From contig NZ_AP018664.1 of assembly GCF_003967075.1 (NCBI RefSeq), positions 2,666,001 to 2,730,000 of the forward strand: a stretch of DNA of 64,000 nucleotides, in the 5' to 3' direction. Under the pieces are notes generated by a model that saw only the letters and a list, made by a program, of their open reading frames with translations, did no database searches and had not been told where the DNA came from. Positions 53,375 through 62,673 of this stretch are shown here, one piece after another. Source of the stretch: Sphingobium amiense (lineage in GTDB: Bacteria; Pseudomonadota; Alphaproteobacteria; Sphingomonadales; Sphingomonadaceae). The translations under genes and the position numbers were made by a program. Every line of letters begins with the position of its first letter. Within the stretch, counting starts at the first letter, position 1.

Positions 53375-55846
53375 ATGAAAGCATTTGGAATTTTGCTGGC
53401 AACGACCGCGTTGATGATGCCTGCTTCGGCCCTGGCTCAAAGCGACGCGGCGGATGCCCAGCCTGCTGGAACCGACTCTTCCGATATCATCGTTACCGCT
53501 GTCGCGCGCGGCCAGAACAAGCTGGACAGTTCCGTCTCGGTCAGCTCGCTCAGCGCCGACGCCATTCAGCAGGCCGCGCCGCGCTCGGTCGCGGAGATTT
53601 TCCGCAACATTCCGGGCATCAGGTCCGAATCCTCGGGCGGCGAAGGCAATGCCAACATCGCAGTCCGTGGGCTGCCCGTCGCGTCCGGCGGCGCCAAATT
53701 CCTGCAGTTGCAGGAAGACGGCCTGCCCGCTCTGGAATATGGCGACATCACCTTCGGCAACGCCGACATCTTCCTGCGGTCGGACTTCAACGTGCAGCGG
53801 GTCGAAGCCATACGCGGCGGTTCGGCGTCCACCTTCGCGTCCAATTCGCCCGGCGGCGTCATCAACCTCATCTCGAAGACCGGCGAGACCGAGGGCGGCG
53901 CGATCCAGGCTTCGACCGGGCTCGACTATAGCGACTACCGGCTCGACGTCGATTATGGCGGCAAGCTGTCGGACGACCTGCGCTTCCATATCGGCGGCTT
54001 CTACCGGCAGGGCACCGGCCCGCGCCAGGCCGGCTATGACGGCAACAAGGGCGGGCAGCTCAAGTTCAACATCACCAAGGAATTTGCCGGCGGCTATATC
54101 CGGCTCTACGGCAAATATCTGAACGACCGGGCCATCGGCTATCTGCCCAACCCGGTGCGGGTGACGGGCACGAACAAAGACCCGAAATATAGCAACATTC
54201 CCGGCTTCAGCATCAACCAGGACACGCTGCATTCGCGCTACATCACGCGCAACGTGACGCTGGACGGCAACAACAACCCGGTCGTCGACGATATCCGTGA
54301 CGGGCAGCATCCCGTCGTCAAGGCGTTCGGGCTGGAGAGCCGGTTCGAGATCGCCGATGGCTGGGAAGTGACCGAGCGTTTCCGCTACTCGGACGTGTCC
54401 GGGCGCTTCATCTCGAACTTCCCCGCCAATATCGATTCCGCGACGAGCATCGCCACAGCCATGGGCGGCGCCGGCGCGACCCTCAGCTATGCGAACGGTC
54501 CCAACGCCGGGCAGGCGATCGCCAATCCCTCGTCGCTGAACGGCAACGGGCTCCTCGCCCAGATCGTCGTGTTCGACACTAAGCTCAACAGCCTCAACAA
54601 CATCACCAACGATATCCGCGTGACGCGCGATTTCGAAATGGGCAGCGGCAAGCTCAGCTTCACGGCGGGCTTCTACAAATCGCGTCAGACGATCGACACC
54701 GAATGGCTCTGGACGTCGTTGCTGTCCGACGTGGTCGGCGGCGGCAGGGCGGCGCTCGTCAATGTGCAGTCCGCGATGGGTGTGCCCGTGACGCAGGACG
54801 GCATCTTCGGCTATGGCGCCAGCTATTTTGGCGGCTGCTGCCGGCGCAGCTATAATATCGACTATAATACGAACGCGCCCTTCGCCTCGCTCAGCTGGGC
54901 GTCGGACAAGCTGACGCTGGACGGCAGCATCCGCTATGATTTCGGGGACGCCAACGGATCGATCGCGGGCGCCGACCTGGGCGGTGGCCGCACCGGCACG
55001 GTGTCGCGCGACGTGAATGGCGACGGCGTAATCTCCGACGCGGAAACGCGCGTCTCGGTCATTCCGCTCAGCAGCCCGGCGCCGGTGAACTATAATTTCC
55101 ACTACTGGTCCTATTCGCTGGGCGCGAACTATCGCCTCGCTGACGATCTGGCGGTCTTCGCCCGCTACAGCCAGGGCGGCCGCGCCAATGCCGATCGCCT
55201 GCTGTTCGGCCCGGCCGTCAGCACCGTGGACGGGCATCTGGTCGATTCGAACGCGGCGGTCGACATGGTCAAGCAGGCCGAAGGCGGCGTCAAATATCGC
55301 ACGGGCGACCTTGCCCTCTACGCAACCGCCTTCTGGGCGCGCACGGAAGAGCAGAATTTCGAAGCCACCACACAGCGGTTCGTCGATCGCAAATATCGCG
55401 CCTATGGCCTGGAACTGGAGGGCAATTACCGCGCCGGTATCTTCAGCCTGACCGCTGGCGGCACCTGGACCAAGTCCAAGATCTGCAGCGATGCATTGAA
55501 TCCGGGGGTCGTTGGCAAGGTGCCGCGTCGTCAGGCTGAGTTCGTGTTCCAGGCGACGCCACAGGTCGATCTCGGTCCGGTCACGGTGGGTGCAAACGTT
55601 ATCGGGACGACGTCCAGCTACGCGCAGGACAGCGATCAGTTGAAGCTGCCGGGCTACACCACCGTCAATGCTTTCCTGCAATACCGGCCCATCGAGCGGG
55701 TGCAGCTGTCGCTGAACGCCAACAACCTCTTCAACGTCAAGGGCTTCACCGAGGCGGAAGAAGGCGCGATCCCGGAGAACGGCATCGTTCGGGCGCGGTC
55801 GATCAACGGGCGCACCATTTCCGCCGCAGTCAAGGTGGGCTTCTGA
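53375..55846 (+). CDS. TonB-dependent receptor of the sucrose/fructan locus
   Basis: 823 residues with a signal peptide (to about 22, ASALAQ), a TonB box (SSDIIVTAVARG), a plug (about 50-165; ISKTG, NSPGGVIN) and a barrel ending in KVGF. The ATG at 53375 follows GGGGAGTGATG. It is not close to the receptors at 2 and 17913. Under the LacI operator and followed by GH68 and fructokinase genes, it likely imports sucrose, fructo-oligosaccharides or levan fragments, as SuxA does. It is separated from the GH68 gene by three bases. Confidence 0.92.
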   Translation: MKAFGILLATTALMMPASALAQSDAADAQPAGTDSSDIIVTAVARGQNKLDSSVSVSSLSADAIQQAAPRSVAEIFRNIPGIRSESSGGEGNANIAVRGLPVASGGAKFLQLQEDGLPALEYGDITFGNADIFLRSDFNVQRVEAIRGGSASTFASNSPGGVINLISKTGETEGGAIQASTGLDYSDYRLDVDYGGKLSDDLRFHIGGFYRQGTGPRQAGYDGNKGGQLKFNITKEFAGGYIRLYGKYLNDRAIGYLPNPVRVTGTNKDPKYSNIPGFSINQDTLHSRYITRNVTLDGNNNPVVDDIRDGQHPVVKAFGLESRFEIADGWEVTERFRYSDVSGRFISNFPANIDSATSIATAMGGAGATLSYANGPNAGQAIANPSSLNGNGLLAQIVVFDTKLNSLNNITNDIRVTRDFEMGSGKLSFTAGFYKSRQTIDTEWLWTSLLSDVVGGGRAALVNVQSAMGVPVTQDGIFGYGASYFGGCCRRSYNIDYNTNAPFASLSWASDKLTLDGSIRYDFGDANGSIAGADLGGGRTGTVSRDVNGDGVISDAETRVSVIPLSSPAPVNYNFHYWSYSLGANYRLADDLAVFARYSQGGRANADRLLFGPAVSTVDGHLVDSNAAVDMVKQAEGGVKYRTGDLALYATAFWARTEEQNFEATTQRFVDRKYRAYGLELEGNYRAGIFSLTAGGTWTKSKICSDALNPGVVGKVPRRQAEFVFQATPQVDLGPVTVGANVIGTTSSYAQDSDQLKLPGYTTVNAFLQYRPIERVQLSLNANNLFNVKGFTEAEEGAIPENGIVRARSINGRTISAAVKVGF

Positions 55847-55849
55847 GCG

Positions 55850-57004
55850 ATGACGTCAGCGGTGACATCAGGGAACGGGGTTGCGACTGAAGTGGACATA
55901 TCCACCTTCCACTGGACTGCGACCCATGTTGCCGCCATCGGCGATGACCATCGAGCGCCCGTGATCGAGAAGTCCGCTCCGGTGCTGCCCGGGACAGACC
56001 TTTGGGATCATTGGCCGATCATCGACAGGCAAGGGCGGACGGTTAAGTTCTCCGGCGGCCCGCTGGTCATCGCCCTGACGGCGCCCGTCATGCCGGACCC
56101 GGAGGCACGCCACGCCGTAGCCCGCCTCCGGCTGATGCAGAAAAGGCAGGAAGGCTGGCTGGACTTGGGCCACCTTCTGCCTGACGACCTCAATCCGGGA
56201 AGCAGGGAATGGGCGGGAACGGCCGTGCTGGAAGAGGACGGCAAGACGCTCTCGCTCTACTATACTTCGGCAGGGGTTCGCGGGGAGGCAGTGCCTACTT
56301 TCCTCCAGCGAATGCTCCTCATCCGCGGCACGCTTCGGCTGTCCGAGGCCGGGGCCGGGGTGAATGACTGGACGACGCCCGAAGAGCTGTTCGTTCCGGA
56401 CGACCGCCTGTACCGGTCGGATATGACGGGGGGTGGCGCCGTCGGCACCATCAAGGCATTCCGAGACCCATTCCCTGTCATCCATCCGGAAACCGGCGAA
56501 GAGTTCATCCTGTTCAGCGCGTCCAAGCCGGGCTCACCATCCGACTGGAACGGGCTGATCGGGGTCGCCCGGCGGGAGGGAGGAGTCTGCACGTTTCTCC
56601 CCCCGCTGGTCGATGCCGACCGATTGAACAACGAGCTTGAGCGGCCCCATATGGTTCGCCATGGCGGGCGCTTCTATCTCTTCTGGTCGACGCAGGCGAA
56701 GGTCTTCGCCGCTGGCGGTCCAAGAGGACCGAACGGGCTTTATGGCGTAGTGAGCGACAATCTGCTGGGGCCATGGCGGCTGCTCAACGGAACCGGTCTG
56801 GTCGTCGGCAACCCCGAAGACGCCCCGTTCCAAGCCTATAGCTGGCTCGTGCTCGACGACCTGAGCGTCTGGAGCTTTGCGGATCTGGTCGGCCTTGCTA
56901 CGCCTGCCCGCGATCCGGCGGAGGCGCGGTCCGCCTTCGCCGGATCGCCTGCGCCGGTGCTGCAAATCGCGCTCGACGGCGACAGCAGCAGCATCGTCGC
57001 ATGA
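55850..57004 (+). CDS. GH68 family levansucrase/beta-fructofuranosidase
   Basis: 384 residues of a five-blade beta-propeller of family GH68. The three catalytic positions are recognisable: nucleophile Asp53 (LWDHWPI), transition-state Asp206 (RDP, FRDPFPV) and acid/base Glu264 (ELERPHMV); the EWAGTA block (about 120-125) corresponds to the family EWSGS. It cleaves sucrose and transfers fructose to water or to a growing levan. There is no signal peptide, as in Zymomonas levansucrase, so it is cytoplasmic or exported by an unusual route. It overlaps the fructokinase start by four bases. Confidence 0.9.
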   Translation: MTSAVTSGNGVATEVDISTFHWTATHVAAIGDDHRAPVIEKSAPVLPGTDLWDHWPIIDRQGRTVKFSGGPLVIALTAPVMPDPEARHAVARLRLMQKRQEGWLDLGHLLPDDLNPGSREWAGTAVLEEDGKTLSLYYTSAGVRGEAVPTFLQRMLLIRGTLRLSEAGAGVNDWTTPEELFVPDDRLYRSDMTGGGAVGTIKAFRDPFPVIHPETGEEFILFSASKPGSPSDWNGLIGVARREGGVCTFLPPLVDADRLNNELERPHMVRHGGRFYLFWSTQAKVFAAGGPRGPNGLYGVVSDNLLGPWRLLNGTGLVVGNPEDAPFQAYSWLVLDDLSVWSFADLVGLATPARDPAEARSAFAGSPAPVLQIALDGDSSSIVA

Positions 57005-57927
57005 CCGAGACTCCCGTCGTCGCGTCGCTCGAACTGGGCGGCACCAAATCCATCGCTTCGCTGACGCAGGGGACGCGCATCCTCCGGCAGGAGCGCATGG
57101 CCACGGGCGACCGTCCAGAGGCGGTATTGGCCTTCATGATCGAGACGCTTCAACGGTGGATGAGCGAGACGCCGTTCGCGGCGATCGGCGTCGCGAGTTT
57201 CGGACCTGTCGGCCTCGACACCAGCCGTGAGGACTTTGGATATATATTGACCACGCCGAAGCCCGGCTGGTCCAACTTCAACCTGCTGCGGCGCATCAGG
57301 GACAGCTTCGATCTGCCGATCGGTTTCGACACCGATGTCGGCGGCGCTGCCCTGGCCGAAGGGCTGTGGGGGGCTTCGACAGGCTGCCGCACCCATGCCT
57401 ATCTGACGATCGGAACGGGCGTGGGATTGGGGCTGGTCGTCGATGGAAAGGTCCATCATGGCGCACTGCATCCCGAAGCCGGCCATGTGCGGCTCCGCCG
57501 ATCGCCGGGCGACACCTTTCGAGGCATCTGCTCTTTCCATCGCGATTGTCTCGAAGGCTTGATAAGCGGCCCCGCCCTTATCAGCAGAGCGGGTGGGCCG
57601 GTTGATCAACTTTCCGCGAGAGATCCCATCTGGGCGCATGTTGCGCATGACCTCGCCGAATTTCTGACGATACTTCTGTTGGTCACGTCCGCCGAGCGCA
57701 TCCTCCTGGGCGGCGGAGTCGCGCTGGGACGACCGATGTTGCTGCCGACGATCCATGCGGAAGTCGCGCAGCGCCTCAGCGGTTATCTCCACAAATGCGC
57801 GTCGGCCGATTTACAGAAGCGCATACGCTTTGCAGGACTGGGTGCGAATGCCGGGCCTTTGGGCGGGTCGGCAGTCGCGATGCAGGCGTTACAATCTCAA
57901 TGTACAAATTCGACGTTGAACGTCTGA
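57001..57927 (+). CDS. ROK-family fructokinase
   Basis: 308 residues. The N-terminal phosphate loop is ELGGTKSIASL (about 9-19), the nucleotide site GTGVGLGLVVDG is at about 139-150, and the fructokinase-type zinc motif H-x-E-A-G-H...C-x2-H-x2-C is seen in CSFHRDC. It phosphorylates fructose released by the GH68 enzyme. Start and stop context show the final gene of the operon. Its last codons run into sequence shared on the opposite strand with the hemerythrin remnant, so its natural C terminus may have been altered. Confidence 0.9.
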   Translation: MTETPVVASLELGGTKSIASLTQGTRILRQERMATGDRPEAVLAFMIETLQRWMSETPFAAIGVASFGPVGLDTSREDFGYILTTPKPGWSNFNLLRRIRDSFDLPIGFDTDVGGAALAEGLWGASTGCRTHAYLTIGTGVGLGLVVDGKVHHGALHPEAGHVRLRRSPGDTFRGICSFHRDCLEGLISGPALISRAGGPVDQLSARDPIWAHVAHDLAEFLTILLLVTSAERILLGGGVALGRPMLLPTIHAEVAQRLSGYLHKCASADLQKRIRFAGLGANAGPLGGSAVAMQALQSQCTNSTLNV

Positions 57928-58166
57928 TCAAGCCATTGGTCTTCAAGATTATTCGGCGGATCGATTAGCGCATACTGCGAAAATTCCTCTTCGGAGCGAT
58001 CGGAAATACGGGTTTGCTCCGCACTGTCAATGTCTTCAGCCAGCTTGGGAAACCAAGTACCTTCCTCGGAATAGACATGGTGAGCGACCGCACCACGAAC
58101 ATGCTCGAGTTTGTCGAGATAATCCTTGCTCATCGGGTCGAGCCGTTTGAGCAGCTCCATTTCCAT
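57897..58166 (-). pseudogene. Hemerythrin-domain gene, 5' part missing
   Basis: 89 codons that match only the C-terminal half of an HHE hemerythrin-like protein (LEHVRGAVAHHVYSEEGTWF, with the His-x3-Glu iron ligands). An in-frame TAG lies directly upstream of the first ATG and the recombinase gene ends 20 bases further, so the N-terminal His ligands are gone. The normal size is about 150-190 residues. It overlaps the convergent fructokinase by 31 bases. Confidence 0.75.
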
Positions 58167-58186
58167 CTAAGGGCTCCCGTGATCCG

Positions 58187-59860
58187 CTAGCTGGTCTGCA
58201 TCATCATCCTTTCCTGCTCGCACCATCGCACGGGCACAGCGCCGGTGGCGAGGAGCGCTGCGCTGTTGAGCCCTGCAGGCTGCCGCCCTGTGAGGATGGC
58301 GCCGGTGATGGCGGGCGAGGGGAAGGCGAGCCGCAGCACCCGGCTCATCCATGCGTCGGAGACCTTCTCGCGCTCGCACAGCATGGTGATGTTGACCTCG
58401 CCCTTCCGGAGCTCATCCCACCAGCGGTGCGCCTGCACGATGAGGCGGACGAGCGAGGCATCGGGCTGCGCCATGACCGTGCGCCCGTCCTGCTGTACAA
58501 GCTTCATGGCGCGGCCAGAGCGGCGCAGCCGCGCCCCGTCGACGAGCGTAACCCGCGCAGGCGCGTGATCGGCCTGCTCTGCCTGCAGCAGCGCGGCAAT
58601 GGCCTCGCTGCTGCAGTGGATCATGGTCCTCCCCTCCTCCACCTCGACGCGCAGGAGGACGGTGTCGAGCAGTTCCCTGTTCCTGCCCCGGAGCTGGGCC
58701 GCGATCTCCCTGCCCCTTATTTCGAGCGCCGGGAGCCGCCTGGGGTCCACCTCGAGCGCAGTCCTCTCGATGAGATCCAGCATGTCCTCGAACAGCGTGG
58801 CGATGCGGTGCAGGACCATCGCGTCGATCTCGCGCGCGGGAATACGCACGGTCGATCCCTGCCCGCCAGACTGCCGCGGCGCGCTGGCATAGTAGCGCCA
58901 GCGCTTCTGCGCCCCTGTCGCGCTCCCCTTCGACGCATGGCTGGCGATGAACGGGACGCCGGTCCGATCGACGATCCTGCCGGCCAGAAGGCTGGGCGCT
59001 GCCGCGCGGATCCTCTGGCGATGCCCATGGGTATTGGCGGCAAGCTGCGCCTGTACCGCATCGTAGAGTTCGTCCGGGACGATGGCGTCATGGAGGCCGG
59101 GATAGACCTGGTCCCCATGCTGCACCCTGCCGGTGTAGGTCCGGCATTTGAGCATCAGATAGAGCTGGCCCCGGCTGAGCGGGCGTCCGCCGATGCGCCG
59201 GCCGGTGCCGGTGGTGCGCATCGGCGCCAGCAGCCCGTCCCGCTCGAGCCTTTGCGCCAGACAGCGGACATTGCCGGTTTCGAGATAGAGCCCGAAGATC
59301 GTGCGCACGAGCGCGGCATGCTCTTCGACGACAGCGAGGCTGCGCCCGTCGGGCCGATAGCCGAGCGGCGGGATGCCGCCCATCCACATGCCCTTCGCTT
59401 TCGAGGCCGCGATCTTGTCGCGGATGCGCTCGGCGGTCACCTCACGCTCGAACTGGGCAAAGGAGAGCAGCATGTTGAGCGTCAGGCGTCCCATGCTGGT
59501 GGTGGTGTTGAACGACTGGGTGATCGAGACGAACGACGCGCTGGCGGCATCGAACGCCTCGACCAGTTTCGAGAAGTCGAGGAGCGAGCGGGTAAGGCGG
59601 TCGACCTTGTAGACGACGACGATGTCGATCCGCCCCTGCGCCACATCCTCCAGCAGCCGTCTCAGGGCCGGCCTCTCGAGCGTGCCGCCCGAGAGGCCGC
59701 CATCGTCATAGCGGTCCGGAACCTGGCTCCAGCCCTCGCTCGCCTGACTGAGGATATAGGCGGAACAGGCCTCGCGCTTTGCGTCGAGCGAGTTGAAGTC
59801 CTGTGCCAGTCCCTCCTCGCTCGACTTGCGCGTGTAGATGGCGCAGCGCACGCTCTTCAT
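58187..59860 (-). CDS. Large serine recombinase
   Basis: 557 residues. The resolvase domain starts at once with CAIYTRKSSEEG (Tyr9, Arg11, catalytic Ser13 or 14), then VVYKVDRLTRSLLDF and the long E helix, followed by a Recombinase (PF07508) domain (about 165-280) and a C-terminal DNA-binding part. It cuts and joins DNA through a 5'-phosphoserine link. The ATG at 59860 is used because it fits the family start and overlaps the natural DUF2924 stop (ATGA). With DUF2924 and DUF3489 genes it forms a module seen in many sphingomonads. Confidence 0.9.
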   Translation of the reverse strand: MKSVRCAIYTRKSSEEGLAQDFNSLDAKREACSAYILSQASEGWSQVPDRYDDGGLSGGTLERPALRRLLEDVAQGRIDIVVVYKVDRLTRSLLDFSKLVEAFDAASASFVSITQSFNTTTSMGRLTLNMLLSFAQFEREVTAERIRDKIAASKAKGMWMGGIPPLGYRPDGRSLAVVEEHAALVRTIFGLYLETGNVRCLAQRLERDGLLAPMRTTGTGRRIGGRPLSRGQLYLMLKCRTYTGRVQHGDQVYPGLHDAIVPDELYDAVQAQLAANTHGHRQRIRAAAPSLLAGRIVDRTGVPFIASHASKGSATGAQKRWRYYASAPRQSGGQGSTVRIPAREIDAMVLHRIATLFEDMLDLIERTALEVDPRRLPALEIRGREIAAQLRGRNRELLDTVLLRVEVEEGRTMIHCSSEAIAALLQAEQADHAPARVTLVDGARLRRSGRAMKLVQQDGRTVMAQPDASLVRLIVQAHRWWDELRKGEVNITMLCEREKVSDAWMSRVLRLAFPSPAITGAILTGRQPAGLNSAALLATGAVPVRWCEQERMMMQTS

Positions 59861-60283
59861 GCCGCCATCCTCTTCCTGAGGCCGAAGAAGGCAGGCCCGG
59901 ACCAGCGCGTGCCGGTGATGGCGCGGGCAACGTCGGAGAGGGAGCGATACACCCCTCCCCTCCCAGCGCACCGCGCCATCCTCGCCGACGGTCACGACAT
60001 GGGCCCTGCCCTGCCATTCGCGCACCAGCCGCGTGCCGGGCGATACCGCCACGGTGCCGCTTCCCGCCGCCATCGCCTGCGCCAGTCTCTGGCCCGTCTG
60101 GCGGTCAAAGCCCCCCAGCGCCCGTGCCTGTATCTCCCGGCCCAGTGCCAGCCGCAGCATGGCCGGACTGATGCGGGGCACGGGACTTGAGGTCATCGTT
60201 ACCCAGCGCTCCTTCAGCGCCGCCGACGACAGGCCTTCAAGGGCTGCAAGTTCCGCCTCGATGCGGGCGTCCATCGGGCTCAT
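59857..60283 (-). pseudogene. DUF2924 protein with a one-base insertion
   Basis: The first about 110 codons match DUF2924 (SPGTRLVREWQGRAHVVTVG). At a G-rich run near 59950 (GGGGAGGGGTG) one extra base throws the frame off; the missing tail YRSLSDVARAITGTRWSGPA and FFGLRKRMAA is present in the next frame and ends at 59857. Because of the extra base the gene reads straight into the recombinase as one 698-codon frame. The length of 427 bases is not a multiple of three, which supports the insertion. Function unknown; probably helps the recombinase. Confidence 0.78.
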
Positions 60284-60285
60284 CG

Positions 60286-60798
60286 TCAGGCGCCCGTGAC
60301 GAGGCGATAGACCGCAACCTCGCCCCGTTTCTCCCGGCCGATGGCATGGCCCTTCCGGCGCAGGCCGCTCAGGGCGGCGCGCATCGTATGGGGCAGCCAG
60401 CCGGTCGCATCGATGAGCTCGGCCGGCGATGCGCCACCCTCACGTCCGAGCATGGCGAGCACCGTCGCGCTCTTCGAGCCGGAACGCGGCGCGGCAACCG
60501 GCGTGGCCTCATCCGTCACGCAGGACGCTTCTGCCTCCCCGTCGATGAGTGCACGGGCCTTTGGCGTCAGGACAAGGCCGATGCGTTCCCCGCCCTCCTC
60601 CTTCCATATCGCCGACCGGTCCGTGACCGCCCCCTTCTCCACCAGCCTGCGCCGCAGCAGACCGGCAATGGCTGCCTCCACCGCGTCGCTCCTGTGGCGG
60701 ATGCTTTCGCGCAGCGGATGCAGCAGCCCGCTCTCTCGTGCCGATGCGGTCGAGAGCAGGATGAGGTCGAGATCGTCCAGTTTGACGGGACGTGCCAT
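60286..60798 (-). CDS. DUF3489 protein
   Basis: 170 residues. The C-terminal half is a winged helix of DUF3489 type (KSATVLAMLGREGGASPAEL, IDATGWLPHTMRAALSGLRR, KGHAIGREKRGEVAVYRL). The N-terminal half (LDLILLSTASARESGLLHPL) also looks like a winged helix. The ATG at 60798 is preferred to longer frames, which are not family-like. It lies two bases upstream of DUF2924 in the same direction and may regulate or assist the recombinase. Confidence 0.85.
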   Translation of the reverse strand: MARPVKLDDLDLILLSTASARESGLLHPLRESIRHRSDAVEAAIAGLLRRRLVEKGAVTDRSAIWKEEGGERIGLVLTPKARALIDGEAEASCVTDEATPVAAPRSGSKSATVLAMLGREGGASPAELIDATGWLPHTMRAALSGLRRKGHAIGREKRGEVAVYRLVTGA

Positions 60799-61298
60799 GG
60801 ATGGTCCTTTCGCAGCGGAAGGCGGCCCGATGCCGCTTCCACTGCCCAGAGCCCCGTCCATAATCATGGCGGGGCAGCGCGCGCCCAACGCAGCGCGCCC
60901 GTCCGATTCAGCGGTGTCGCTGTCGCTCCGACCGCCCGGCAAGTCGAGCAGATTGTGCAGTGCGCGGATCTGCGCGTTGCGGCCCACCACTACCGGCGGC
61001 ACGGAACGGACGATGCACGGAACGATCGGTCAGCGTGACGGGCATCCGAACCCCGGCCGCCTTTTGCTCTGGCGAATGGAAACAGGCTCCCAGCTGAATC
61101 TTCAATCCCGTCCGACACCGGCCACTCCGCTCAAAGAGCGGCAATCATCCCGGCAGATGCATGGCGCGCAAGGCGACCGTCAGACCCCGCTTACATATGT
61201 TCGGCCGCCGTCTCGCGCTATGTCGACGTCCGGACTGGCACGGGTTTCCGTGCGAGAGTATCTGTCGATCGATCGGCAAATACCGATGCCTGGGATCG
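60799..61298. other. Intergenic stretch, nothing recognised
   Basis: About 500 bases between the recombinase module and the secreted-protein pair. Open frames on both strands have no family-like content. It should hold the promoter of the DUF3489 gene, and possibly an attachment site, but I see no repeat that shows one. Confidence 0.4.
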
Positions 61299-61913
61299 TC
61301 AGTCGGCAATAGCGGCCGACGCCTGCAGCGGCGCGGAGGGGATCGCGACGACCGAGGGTGGAGCTGCCGGTGGCGGCGTCACATCCACATAGCCGGTAAA
61401 GCTGTCCCCCGCTTTCAACCTGGCGCTGTCGCCTCCGGTAAGGAGGCCCAAGATGCCGAAACCTACAACCGCCAGCACCACGCCGGCACCGTTGCCGTCG
61501 CCTTTGTCAGCGTAACCGCCGCGCAAGGGCACACGGCCGGAGGGAAGATCGAGGTAGAGGAGCTTGGCGCCCAGTCGCCCGCCCTTACCCACAGCGCCGT
61601 TCTTTTCGACGCTCGCTATCTCGCCCCAAGCGGTCGATCCAACAGGCACCGCCGACGCGCCGTCGATGTAGATCGGTTCGTCTACTCGCAGTTTAAACCT
61701 GTCGCCCAGACGCGCCGTGCGGCTGTTGATCTCTTTGAGGACCATCAGGCGCACGGGCGTGCCAGCGGGAAGCAGCGGCGTTGCGACTGGCGGCGTTGTC
61801 GTCGCAATCATCCCGCCTGCAGCCTGAGGACTAGAGGGCAAAACCGCTGGCTGAGCCTGCGACCCGGCCGCGCCGAAGGCGGCAATTGTCAGCATCGCCG
61901 CTAAGGCGAGCAT
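61299..61913 (-). CDS. Secreted hypothetical protein with Gly-rich hydrophobic segment
   Basis: 204 residues. A signal peptide (to about 21, GSQAQ) is followed by a Pro-rich stretch, a beta-rich domain (TPVRLMVLKEINSRTARLGD, RFKLRVDEPIYIDG) and a Gly/hydrophobic segment (AGVVLAVVGFGILGLLTGGD, about 140-162), then a Pro/Ala tail. I do not know a named family; the beta domain resembles those in cell-envelope proteins. Its ATG overlaps the stop of the 129-residue protein by one base, so the two are translationally coupled. Confidence 0.75.
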   Translation of the reverse strand: MLALAAMLTIAAFGAAGSQAQPAVLPSSPQAAGGMIATTTPPVATPLLPAGTPVRLMVLKEINSRTARLGDRFKLRVDEPIYIDGASAVPVGSTAWGEIASVEKNGAVGKGGRLGAKLLYLDLPSGRVPLRGGYADKGDGNGAGVVLAVVGFGILGLLTGGDSARLKAGDSFTGYVDVTPPPAAPPSVVAIPSAPLQASAAIAD

Positions 61914-62302
61914 CAGTTGCTCGCGGGCGCTGCGGGATCGAGGAACTTGATCGCTACCCCGGTAGCGCTGCTGGAGCCCCAGCTCAAGGCAGTCACGTGA
62001 GCGTCGCCATACTGCGCCTTGATCACCGCGTCGGCGCCCAGCTTTTCGCCGCGCTCCCATAACTCGCGGTAAATCTTCTCTTGGCTGGGCGCCTTGCTGA
62101 AGATGGTGGCCTTGCGCACACCCGCTTTTACCTCGCCGATAACCGTATAAGGACGGTCAGTTATGTCATATGGGAAGACGGGAAGGCCTATTTCCTCGTT
62201 GACCACTACATAGTGCTTGGCTTCTGGCGCTGCAGCCAGGATCTGGGCCGGCGTAACAACGGCCGTCGCCAATGCCGCGACGAATAAGGCTTTAACTTTC
62301 AT
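61913..62302 (-). CDS. Small secreted hypothetical protein
   Basis: 129 residues with a signal peptide (to about 24, ILAAAPEAKH). The mature part has the order YTVIGEVKAGVRKATIFSKA, then LWERGEKLGADAVIKAQYGD, which resembles YbjQ/heavy-metal-binding-type domains (vigEvkaga...lk..A..lGADAVi). The ligand is unknown. A GGGGGA ribosome site precedes the ATG. First gene of the two-gene unit. Confidence 0.75.
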   Translation of the reverse strand: MKVKALFVAALATAVVTPAQILAAAPEAKHYVVVNEEIGLPVFPYDITDRPYTVIGEVKAGVRKATIFSKAPSQEKIYRELWERGEKLGADAVIKAQYGDAHVTALSWGSSSATGVAIKFLDPAAPASN

Positions 62303-62673
62303 AGCGTTCCCCCAATTTACTTCCGATTGATTGCAGGGGCCGGAGCGTGCGTCAAGCAGGTTCTAGCATATGGCGGCCTCCCCAATGGGCGATGCGCGTC
62401 AGCTCGCCTCAAGCCGCACGCCTGGCACCTGACTGGACGCGCCGCGCCGTCTCACCGCGCCGTCGCTCAATATGCCCGATATCTCCACTACCGCGTTATT
62501 GAATCCGATGACTGACACGACGCCTGGCGCAGGGCAGTGCTGCGTTACGCGACCTGCATGATCAACAGGTCGGCGGCAGGACCATGGGCAGCCCCAGACA
62601 AACGGCCCCTAGTCGACGGAGCATGTGAGCGGCATCGATGTAGCGAACAGCGACACCGGTGCGCATTGCTAGC
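62303..62673. other. Intergenic stretch, nothing recognised
   Basis: About 370 bases between the membrane protein and the secreted pair, both on the minus strand. No gene, repeat or clear terminator stands out. Confidence 0.4.

Noticed and set aside
53264..55681. Long open frame antisense to the sucrose-locus TonB receptor
   Set aside because: It is a mirror of the receptor codons in high-GC DNA, with repetitive His/Arg/Ala composition, no family motif and no ribosome site.
58427..60190. Long plus-strand frame antisense to the recombinase
   Set aside because: No domain; the recombinase on the minus strand has clear catalytic residues.
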